Positions 1-5,971 of a DNA stretch of 7,723 nt are shown here, in pieces. Within the stretch, counting starts at the first letter, position 1, and the number at the start of each line of letters is the position of its first letter. Position numbers and translations under genes: made by a program. Where the stretch lies: NCBI GenBank assembly GCA_019247865.1, contig JAFBAJ010000621.1, positions 1-7,723 of the forward strand, written 5' to 3'. The stretch comes from Acidobacteriota bacterium (GTDB lineage Bacteria; Acidobacteriota; Blastocatellia; Pyrinomonadales; Pyrinomonadaceae). A model generated the notes under the pieces. It did no database searches, was not told the origin of the DNA, and worked only from the letters and a program-made list of their open reading frames with translations.

Positions 1-321
1 CTGCCGGTCGCCAATCTTCTGATCTGGCCGTGCGTCGGGGCGCTGCTCGTGATGAGCTTCTATTACCTCTATCGCTTCATGGCGATCAACAACGAGCTGG
101 AAGCGGCGACGGGAAATTCCAACGTCGAGCGCGAGTCCGAAGCCGAAAAGTGGACGAGCGGCGGCCTCTTCTATTACAACCCGGACGACCCTGCGTTGAT
201 CGTCGAGAAACGAGACGGGCTCGGCTACACCTACAACTTCGCGGGCAAAGGCATCCTCCTGCGCCTCGCGTTTCTGTCAGGCGTGCCGCTGCTCGTCGTC
301 TGGGCTCTGATGGGTCTCTAA
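1..321 (+). CDS. DUF5808-like small membrane protein, 3' part only
   Basis: The frame is open from base 1 to a TAA stop at 319-321, giving 106 visible residues; the true start lies left of the window. Visible residues 1-23 (LPVANLLIWPCVGALLVMSF and following) are hydrophobic and look like a membrane segment. A charged stretch follows (about 30-50, ELEAATGNSNVERESEAEK). The motif WTSGGLFYYNPDDPALIVEK (51-70) continues into RDGLGYTYNF. This matches the DUF5808 signature as I know it: a Trp, then FYYNPDDP, a basic position, G-G-(W/Y)T-NF. A second hydrophobic segment (about 85-106) ends the protein, so the motif probably forms a loop between two helices. The function of DUF5808 is unknown. An internal ATG at 49 would give 90 aa, but it sits inside the first hydrophobic segment and is unlikely to be the start. 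The gene ends 12 bases before the hydrolase ATG, so co-transcription is likely. Confidence 0.75.
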   Translation: MPVANLLIWPCVGALLVMSFYYLYRFMAINNELEAATGNSNVERESEAEKWTSGGLFYYNPDDPALIVEKRDGLGYTYNFAGKGILLRLAFLSGVPLLVVWALMGL

Positions 322-323
322 AC

Positions 324-327
324 GGAG
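324..327 (+). promoter_or_regulatory. Ribosome binding site (GGAG) of the alpha/beta hydrolase gene
   Basis: GGAG at 324-327 lies six bases before the ATG at 334, immediately after the stop of the upstream gene. It favours the start at 334 over the in-frame ATG four codons later (346). The ATG at 334 also puts the two N-terminal residues Met-Arg before the hydrophobic core, as expected for a signal peptide. Confidence 0.75.
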
Positions 328-333
328 AATCTT

Positions 334-2085
334 ATGCGTTCACTGATGCTCACAGTTATTCTGACCTTCCTGTTGCACACGCTCCTGTTGGCGCAGCAAG
401 GCAACAAGACGCAATTACCTCCGGCCGCTCCCCTGCTCTCCACGGCGCTGTGCGGCAAGGGAGTTTTTCTGACCAGCATTGCGGGGACGCCCGTCGGGCG
501 CGAGACCTTTGAGATCAAGTGCGTCGCGGGCGGCGGCTATGCCGCGAGCGGGCAGACCAGTGCCAAGCTGCCGGGCGCGTCAATCGAGGTCGAGACGACG
601 ATGGAGCTGGACAAGGCCGCGAGCCCGACTAAGTTCACCTCGAAGGGGACGATGATGGGCAGCCCAGTTGATCAGACCATCACGTTCGCGGACGGGAAAG
701 CGACCATCAGGACGAAAGAGGGCGCGCAGGAGATGCTCTATGAGAAGGGCGCGGCCTTCATCATGAATAACGTGCAGTACCCGATGACTTTCGTCGCGGC
801 GCAGTACGACACCTCGCGCGGCGGCGTGCAGAGCATCAAGCTTTTTCCAAACCTCTCGGTCAACATGGAGCGCACGGCGCGCGATGCGGTGCAGCCCGCG
901 GGCGCGGTCGCTGCGCCTAAGCCCAGCGCGTTCGACCGTTACACGCTGCAACTCGGACAGGCGACGCTCATCCTGTGGGCGGACGCGCAGGGACGCCTCG
1001 CGGCCATCTCGCTGCCCAAGCAGAAATACGTCGCCGTGCGCGAAGAGTACGCCAGCTTCGCAGAACCTTTGCAGGCCGCGCTCGCCTCGACGATGAAAGA
1101 GTTGAAGCCGGATTACAGCGCGCCGCCGGACGCGCCCTTCACGGCCGAAGAGGTGAAGATCAAGGTCAGGGATTACCAGCTCGCCGGGACGCTCCTCCTG
1201 CCCAGGAGCGGCGCGCGTCCCTTTCCGGTCGTCGTCACCAGCACCGGCTCAGGCCAGCAGACCCGCGACGAACCGGTGCCGTATCCGAACCTTCGGGAGT
1301 ACAAAATCTTTCGCCAGATCGCGGAGCATTTAGCCGCGCGCGGCATCGCAGTCCTGCGTGTGGATGATCGCGGCGTCGGCGACTCGACGGGCTTCGAGAC
1401 GCTCGAAAGGGCGACCACCTTCGACTTCGCGGACGACGTGCGCGCGCAGATCGCATACCTGCGCACGCGGCGCGAGCTGGATCCGAAACGCATCGCCATC
1501 GTCGGCCACAGCGAGGGCGGCATCATCGCTCCGCTCGTCGCGGCGAGCGACCCGCAACTCGCGGCCATCGCGCTCCTCGCCGGAACCGGCAAGCGCGGTG
1601 ACGAAGTCCTGCTCTACCAGATGAATCGCCCGCTCGAACTGAACGCAGCGTTGTCGGATGAAGAGAAGGCCAAAGCGCGCGCGGAGAACGAGCGCATTAT
1701 CCGCACGGTCATCGAAGGCGGCGACACCTCCAGGCTGCCGTCGCTCTTTCATTATCCCTGGACGAAAGCTTTTATGACCTACGATCCGATCCAGACGATT
1801 CGCAAGGTGCACCAGCCGATACTGATCGTGCAGGGCGCAATCGACCGGCAGGTGACGGCGGATCAGGCGGAGCTGCTGGCGAAGGCTGCGCGAGAAGCCG
1901 GCAACGCGGACGTGACGTTGCGAATCTTTCCCGGCCTCAACCATCTCTTCCTGCCCGCCACCACGGGTGACGAGAGCGAGTACGCTTCCCTTGAGACGAG
2001 CCGCATCGGCGACGATGTCATCAAGACCATCGGCGACTGGCTCCTTTTCAAACTCCAAAGAAGCGAGCCCGCGAAGGGCCGCTAA
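334..2085 (+). CDS. Secreted two-domain alpha/beta hydrolase (serine esterase/peptidase-like)
   Basis: This 583-aa protein starts with a Sec-type signal peptide (MRSLMLTVILTFLLHTLLLA, cleavage probably near residues 20-22), so it should act in the periplasm or outside the cell. Residues about 41-250 form a beta-rich domain of the kind that often precedes such hydrolases (GTPVGRETFEIKC, then YTLQLGQATLILWADAQGRL at 203-221); its role is not known. Residues about 270-575 are an alpha/beta hydrolase. They show the oxyanion-loop region STGSGQQTRDEP (303-314), RVDDRGVGDSTG (342-353) and a nucleophile elbow GHSEGG with Ser393. The likely acid is Asp504 in GAIDRQV and the base His537 in FPGLNH. The triad is complete, so an active enzyme is expected. 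The closest fold relatives are COG1073/S9-like hydrolases acting on esters or peptides; the substrate cannot be read from sequence. It follows the DUF5808-like gene by 12 bases and converges on the metallopeptidase gene. Confidence 0.93.
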   Translation: MRSLMLTVILTFLLHTLLLAQQGNKTQLPPAAPLLSTALCGKGVFLTSIAGTPVGRETFEIKCVAGGGYAASGQTSAKLPGASIEVETTMELDKAASPTKFTSKGTMMGSPVDQTITFADGKATIRTKEGAQEMLYEKGAAFIMNNVQYPMTFVAAQYDTSRGGVQSIKLFPNLSVNMERTARDAVQPAGAVAAPKPSAFDRYTLQLGQATLILWADAQGRLAAISLPKQKYVAVREEYASFAEPLQAALASTMKELKPDYSAPPDAPFTAEEVKIKVRDYQLAGTLLLPRSGARPFPVVVTSTGSGQQTRDEPVPYPNLREYKIFRQIAEHLAARGIAVLRVDDRGVGDSTGFETLERATTFDFADDVRAQIAYLRTRRELDPKRIAIVGHSEGGIIAPLVAASDPQLAAIALLAGTGKRGDEVLLYQMNRPLELNAALSDEEKAKARAENERIIRTVIEGGDTSRLPSLFHYPWTKAFMTYDPIQTIRKVHQPILIVQGAIDRQVTADQAELLAKAAREAGNADVTLRIFPGLNHLFLPATTGDESEYASLETSRIGDDVIKTIGDWLLFKLQRSEPAKGR

Positions 2086-2171
2086 AAACAGTTAGCCACA
2101 GAGACACAGAGACACAGAGAAAATAAATAGTCTTAACCTCTGTGTCTCTGTGTCTCTGTGGCTAAACTTTT
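2084..2171. terminator. Probable bidirectional Rho-independent terminator between convergent genes
   Basis: The 28-bp stem fills the 87-base gap between the stop of the hydrolase (2085) and the stop of the metallopeptidase (2173). On the plus strand the stem is followed by ACTTTTC (TTTT at 2168-2171). On the minus strand it is followed by CTGTTTTTAG (the T-run is the complement of 2084-2088). A stem with a T-tract on each side in a tail-to-tail gap fits termination from both directions. The stem is longer and the T-tracts shorter than in a classical terminator, so the role is inferred. Confidence 0.55.
2092..2165. repeat. Perfect 28-bp inverted repeat of the CACAGAGACACAGAG class
   Basis: The left arm (2092-2119) begins TTAGCCACAGAGACACAGAG. 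The right arm (2138-2165) is its exact reverse complement over all 28 bases. An AT-rich 18-base spacer (2120-2137) forms the loop. Each arm contains the octamer ACACAGAG in tandem. I recognise this sequence type as a dispersed intergenic palindrome seen many times per genome in Acidobacteriota and some other environmental bacteria. When wrongly translated it gives peptides ending in ETQRHR, and it does so here on the minus strand. No transposase is present. Confidence 0.92.
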
Positions 2172-2172
2172 C

Positions 2173-3507
2173 TTATCGTAGAGCCGCTTCGAGCGCTGTG
2201 TTGAGGTCTGCTTCCGCGCCGCGAAGGATGATGACGGTGTCGCCGTTGAGATAGACGAGCGTCGCGTGGCCGTCTTCGCGCCAGAGCATCTGCGACTCGC
2301 CGTTGGTCGTGGCCTGCGCGCTCTTGCGACGATCCTGCGCGGCGTTGTAAGCCCTGTAAAACTCTTCCGCGTCGGTGTGCTTGTCCCAGGCGGATTTCCA
2401 GACGAAGAGGGACGCGTCGCCTTCGCGCTCGAAGAGGTAGGCGCGGTCACCGCCCCAGCCTGCGGCGGCGCGGGCTGCATCGCGCGCAGGCACGCCCGCC
2501 AGCAGAACGCCGCGCACGCCGATCTCGCCCATCGAAGTCGAAGTCACAGCGCGCCATTGGCGCTCATTGAACGCGGCTTCGTTGAGCTGCACGTCGCGCG
2601 CGCCTTCGCCCTGAAAATATTTTTCGGGATGGAGAATCTGTTCGCTCGAAACGGGCGGATGGCGAAAGAGCTCGTCAATGCCGCGCTCGCCGGACTTGCG
2701 GCGAACCGTCTCGACGAAGCGCGCGCCGTCGCGGTAACGAAAGATAAAGGTCTCGGTCAGGAGCGGCGGAAAGAGCGCGCCCAGCTCGCTGCGATACGCG
2801 CCGAAGCGGTCGTTCTCCTGCCGCGAAATGTCTTCGAGCGTGCGGCGCGCGTAAGCCTGCTCGCCCTCTTCGGCGCGCCGCTGGACGTTCATCGCATCGC
2901 CCTCGATGAGCGCGAAGACTGCCTCCGTCCGATCATAATTGTACGGCCGCACGACGAGCAGCTTGAGCAGATCGAAGTGCTGATCCTGCAAGGCATGCAC
3001 GAACTCGTGCGTGAGGAGCGAGCTGCCGCTCTGTGTGCCGACGAGCAGAATCTGTTTGTCGAGCGGCGAATAGGTCGCGCTCGCGGAGGCGGCCGTGAAG
3101 CTCGAAGCCAGCGCGGCCAGATCTGTCCCGGCGGGCAGGACTCCGCCCGCGACCGCAAGGCGGCTCAGGCCGCGCAGCTCTTCGCCGCCGAGCGCCTGCG
3201 TCATCTCGCTCGTGCGCGAGCCGTACTCCCAGCCGGACAGCTCCGCCATCCCGACCTCGCTCTGCCAGGGCAGCTCGCGCAGGGTCGAAGCCTTCTGCAT
3301 GGCTCCGGCGCGCAGCGCTTTCAATTTTTCGGAGAGCGGGCGCGAAGGGAGCGGCGGCAGCGTGCGCGCGATGGGCGGGTCGGCGGGCGCACTCGTGGCG
3401 TTCGTCCGCCCGGTGCGTTTTTCGCCGCACGAAGTAGCCAGCAGCGTGGCCGTGACGATGATTCCAACCAGACAAAAAATGATAAAGCCCTTGCTCTTCA
3501 AACGCAT
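2173..3507 (-). CDS. Predicted lipoprotein with HExxH zinc-metallopeptidase domain
   Basis: The 444-aa product has a basic N-terminus and a hydrophobic helix (FIIFCLVGIIVTATLLA, 8-24) ending in LLATSC, a plausible lipobox with Cys27 as the lipid-modified residue. A Pro/Ala/Arg-rich linker follows (about 30-58). The core holds LLTHEFVHALQDQHFDL (164-180). His167, Glu168 and His171 form the HExxH zinc site. ALIEGDAMNVQ (199-209) follows about 30 residues later, and Glu202 is a good candidate for the third ligand, as in gluzincins. The HE-x-x-HALQDQHF...EGDA pairing is a pattern I know from poorly characterised bacterial and archaeal surface metallopeptidases. The C-terminal part (about 320-444) is unassigned. 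No strong Shine-Dalgarno precedes the ATG at 3507, but the lipobox spacing supports it. It lies downstream of the VWA/GATase-like gene with a 66-base gap filled by repeats. The substrate is unknown; a peptidase role is inferred. Confidence 0.85.
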   Translation of the reverse strand: MRLKSKGFIIFCLVGIIVTATLLATSCGEKRTGRTNATSAPADPPIARTLPPLPSRPLSEKLKALRAGAMQKASTLRELPWQSEVGMAELSGWEYGSRTSEMTQALGGEELRGLSRLAVAGGVLPAGTDLAALASSFTAASASATYSPLDKQILLVGTQSGSSLLTHEFVHALQDQHFDLLKLLVVRPYNYDRTEAVFALIEGDAMNVQRRAEEGEQAYARRTLEDISRQENDRFGAYRSELGALFPPLLTETFIFRYRDGARFVETVRRKSGERGIDELFRHPPVSSEQILHPEKYFQGEGARDVQLNEAAFNERQWRAVTSTSMGEIGVRGVLLAGVPARDAARAAAGWGGDRAYLFEREGDASLFVWKSAWDKHTDAEEFYRAYNAAQDRRKSAQATTNGESQMLWREDGHATLVYLNGDTVIILRGAEADLNTALEAALR

Positions 3508-3544
3508 GACGAACCGTTAGACGCCTCAACTTCGCCGGGAGGAT

Positions 3545-3622
3545 GTCCCAGGGCCCAAGTCTCAAGTCCCAGGTCAAAAACCGTCTTTGACCTGGGACCT
3601 GGGACCTGGGACCTGGGACCTG
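3545..3622. repeat. GACCTGG heptamer array with hairpin
   Basis: Four tandem copies of GACCTGG plus a partial fifth (GACCTG) run from 3589 to 3622. A diverged inverted segment, rich in GTCCCA(A/G)G units, occupies 3545-3578. GTCCCAGGTCAAA (3566-3578) is the exact reverse complement of TTTGACCTGGGAC (3586-3598), giving a 13-bp stem with a 7-base loop. The element covers most of the gap between two minus-strand genes and the last 16 or so codons of the upstream one. Similar GTCCCAGGTCCCAGG repeats occur between genes in environmental bacterial genomes. There is no sign of CRISPR: the unit is 7 bases and there are no spacers. Confidence 0.85.
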
Positions 3623-5832
3623 ATTCTTTGAATCAGCCACTCGCAGGACAGTAACAAAGGGATGATGAGGGCGAGCGGCCAGAAGGTGCGCGCGTCCCAT
3701 GTGCGGCGGATGGTCTGGCGTGTGTGGGGTTGTGCGTCCAGTTTGCGTGTTAAAGCTTCTGCGTCGGAAGCTGCGAACAGCTCTCCGCCCGTCTCGCGCG
3801 CGGCGCGGCGGAGAGTGTCGAAGGCAGCTCCCGCTTCAAGGGCTGTCGGAGCAACGGTGGCGAAATATTTTTCCGCCGTTCCGCTGATGCCGCCCGCAGT
3901 GTATTTGATTTGCAGATTGAAGCGCGCGGGCTGCGGCGCGATGAAATGCGCGCGCCAGATGCTCGGGTCGTTGGCGTCCGGCGCGAAGGCGAGTTCGATG
4001 GATGAAGGCTCTGCTGTCTGAGCTTCATCCGTGGTTTCGATGAGCGGCTGCAAGCGTGCGCTCAGCTTTTCGATCTTGAGCGGAGCATAGCTTTCATTGA
4101 GCACGCGTATCTCTGCGGTCGCGTCGCTTCCGGCGGCGGGCGAGATTTCGCCGAGGGCGATCTCGACGGGCGCGTGTGCGCCGGACGCGGCCCACAACGC
4201 GAGCCCTTCCCAGAGCGCCGCGAACGCGCCTCCCTGCCCGGCCTCTTCGCCTGAAGCAGACGTGCGTATCCGCCACGAATCGGACGGAGCGAAGACGAGC
4301 GTGCGCCCGGCTCCGGCTCGCGTCGCCGCGATGAGAGGCGCGCCCGCCTCGCTCGTGCCGTCAGCGCCCGGCGCTCCCGCGACGGCCAGCACGCTGGCTC
4401 CCGCACGCAAAGCTTTCAGACGCAGGCCCTGTCCGGACAGCGGGCTCGTTCGCTCCTGTCCCTGCAACGCGTTCAGGTATCCGCTCAGAGCCGCGCCAGC
4501 TCCGGCGGCGGTCGGCGTGAGGGCTGAGCCGCCGCGCGTCTTCTCCGCTTCGACCGGCGCGCCCTGCGAGGGCATGTCCGAGTCCGTGCGAAAGCTGCTC
4601 GCGTCGATCTCTATCGGCAGGAGGCGCGTGAGCTTGCCCTTAGGCGCGACGATGGAACCGGCGAAGCTGTTGCCGCCCAGCACGACGAGGCCGCCCCCGC
4701 GCCGCTCGACCCACTCGGAGATGCGCGCAGCCTCCGGGCCAGAGAGCAGCGCGTCGGGCGTCGCGCCGACGATGATGCAGTCGTAAGCATTGAGCCGCGC
4801 CGCGCTCGCCAGTGCCGCATGGAGCTTCGCTTCGGGCGAGCCGCTCGCCGCTTCATCCTTCTTCGGAGCGGACTCTTCCGCCGCTGTGTTTTCGCCTGCG
4901 TTCTCCTTTGCTCCGACCATCGCGGCGCGGCTGACCTGCGCGAAGTAATCGACTGTGAACAGCTCTGACTCTTCGAGCGCGCGGCGGACGAACTTGGCCT
5001 CCCACGTCGGCTCGCCTTCAAAGAAGAGCACGCGCTGGCGACGCTCCTCAGCGTAGACCGTGAACGGTCGCGTGAGCGTCGAAGCGTCTTCGGACGCAGC
5101 CGCTTCTGCACGAGCCGTGTAATTGATCCAGCCGGCGGTCTTGGGCACGACTTCGAGCGTCACCGACTGCCGCTCATCATCGCTCGTCCAGCGCGCTTCG
5201 GCAGAGGCGCGCACCTGCGCTTCGTCAGAGAGCTTTAAGAGCGTCGCGCGTCCACGCATCCCGCGCGCATGAAGCTGGCAGCGCACGACGAAAGGCACAC
5301 CGCGCGTCACACGATTCACCACCGAGACGCTCTCCAAAGCCACACTCGGAGTGGCATCCGTTTGCGACGCGGCGAGGACGTAGACCGTTGAGCCGCCCGC
5401 AGCAGCATGCGCGCCCTCGACCGCGTCTCGCGCGTCCGCCGCACGCAACGCGCCGTCGGTCAGCAGGATCGCGGCCAGATAAGAGCCCTGCCCTTCCGTC
5501 TCGACGGCCTCTAAATTTTTGGCTTTCAACGAAGCGGTCAACTGGCGCACAGCTTCCCTGTTATCCCTCGCGTCGCCTCTGTAGATCAGCACGCGCGTGG
5601 AGTTCTGCGAGTCGTACTCGACGCGGACTCCCGCGAGCGCAGAGGCGACGAGCAGCAGCGAGACTGCACGCAGCGTGACGAGCGCCAGGCGCGTGCGCAG
5701 TGTGTGCCCGGACAGGCTGCGCCAGTAACGCGTCAGCGCAAACGCTATCAGCGCGACGAGCGCGACGAAGACCGCGCGCCAGATCGCGCCGTCCGTGCTG
5801 AGCTTGATGAAGAAGAGGTATGCGCCGCTCAT
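3574..5832 (-). CDS. Membrane-anchored BatA/VWA-like protein with glutamine-amidotransferase-like domain
   Basis: The 752-aa product has two N-terminal membrane helices (about 18-33 and 49-68) and one near the C-terminus (FWPLALIIPLLLSCEWLIQRI, 717-737), a layout typical of VWA proteins in MoxR/DUF58 clusters. Residues about 78-155 look like a shortened VWA segment ending LAAILLTDGALRAADA; the DxSxS metal-site motif expected after the first strand is absent. An Ig-like stretch follows (about 163-260). Then RVLFFEGEPTWEAKFVRRAL (267-286), YDCIIVGATPDALLSGPEA (350-368) and GLVVLGGNSFAG...LTRLLPIEI (381-409) form the class-I glutamine-amidotransferase-like fold found in this family, without an evident catalytic Cys. 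It probably serves as an envelope scaffold or sensor rather than an enzyme. The ATG at 5832 lacks a clear ribosome site. The last 15 or so residues (RSQVPGPRSQVKDGF) are encoded by the heptamer repeat and are probably not ancestral. Confidence 0.85.
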   Translation of the reverse strand: MSGAYLFFIKLSTDGAIWRAVFVALVALIAFALTRYWRSLSGHTLRTRLALVTLRAVSLLLVASALAGVRVEYDSQNSTRVLIYRGDARDNREAVRQLTASLKAKNLEAVETEGQGSYLAAILLTDGALRAADARDAVEGAHAAAGGSTVYVLAASQTDATPSVALESVSVVNRVTRGVPFVVRCQLHARGMRGRATLLKLSDEAQVRASAEARWTSDDERQSVTLEVVPKTAGWINYTARAEAAASEDASTLTRPFTVYAEERRQRVLFFEGEPTWEAKFVRRALEESELFTVDYFAQVSRAAMVGAKENAGENTAAEESAPKKDEAASGSPEAKLHAALASAARLNAYDCIIVGATPDALLSGPEAARISEWVERRGGGLVVLGGNSFAGSIVAPKGKLTRLLPIEIDASSFRTDSDMPSQGAPVEAEKTRGGSALTPTAAGAGAALSGYLNALQGQERTSPLSGQGLRLKALRAGASVLAVAGAPGADGTSEAGAPLIAATRAGAGRTLVFAPSDSWRIRTSASGEEAGQGGAFAALWEGLALWAASGAHAPVEIALGEISPAAGSDATAEIRVLNESYAPLKIEKLSARLQPLIETTDEAQTAEPSSIELAFAPDANDPSIWRAHFIAPQPARFNLQIKYTAGGISGTAEKYFATVAPTALEAGAAFDTLRRAARETGGELFAASDAEALTRKLDAQPHTRQTIRRTWDARTFWPLALIIPLLLSCEWLIQRIRSQVPGPRSQVKDGF

Positions 5833-5860
5833 CTGTGTTCAGTAGTATCCAAAACTCAAT

Positions 5861-5960
5861 TCTCTGCGCCTACTCTGCGCGACCTCTGTGTCTCTGCGTT
5901 GAGTCTTGCCAACCTCATCTCACCGCAGAGACGCAGAGAGCCGCTGAGGTCGCGCAGAGA
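5861..5960. repeat. Imperfect inverted repeat of the CGCAGAGACGCAGAG class
   Basis: The inner stem pairs 5884-5903 (CTCTGTGTCTCTGCGTTGAG) with 5919-5938 over 20 positions: 18 Watson-Crick pairs, one G-U and one mismatch, with a 15-base loop. The outer stem pairs 5873-5883 (CTCTGCGCGAC) with 5949-5959 over 11 perfect pairs. A 10-base bulge (5939-5948) sits on the right side only. CTCTGCGC also occurs a second time to the left (5862-5869). The arms share GCAGAGAC and CAGAGA words with the repeat at 2092-2165, so both belong to one loose family. It fills most of the 139-base gap between two same-strand genes and could affect transcript processing or partial termination. Confidence 0.85.
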
Positions 5961-5971
5961 AAACCGACACG

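Noticed and set aside
30..512. A 160-codon plus-strand frame across the DUF5808-like and hydrolase genes
   Set aside because: It overlaps both real genes in another frame, is Arg-rich and has no motif; the signal peptide and DUF5808 motif lie in the other frames.
1330..2058. A 242-codon minus-strand frame opposite the alpha/beta hydrolase
   Set aside because: The plus-strand frame carries the full catalytic triad; the antisense frame has no recognisable motif.
2092..2165. Inverted repeat as the ends of an insertion sequence
   Set aside because: Only 18 bases lie between the arms, so there is no room for a transposase. No target-site duplication is evident.
2133..2480. A 115-codon minus-strand frame ending in ETQRHRG
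   Set aside because: Its end is the translated CACAGAGACACAGAG repeat and the rest is an out-of-frame shadow of the metallopeptidase gene.
3589..3622. Tandem repeat as a CRISPR array
   Set aside because: The unit is seven bases with no spacers, and there are no cas genes nearby.
2266..3654. A 462-codon plus-strand open frame opposite the metallopeptidase gene
   Set aside because: Its translation is Ala/Arg-rich without domains, it runs through the heptamer repeat, and the minus strand carries a lipobox and an HExxH motif. High GC explains the long antisense frame.
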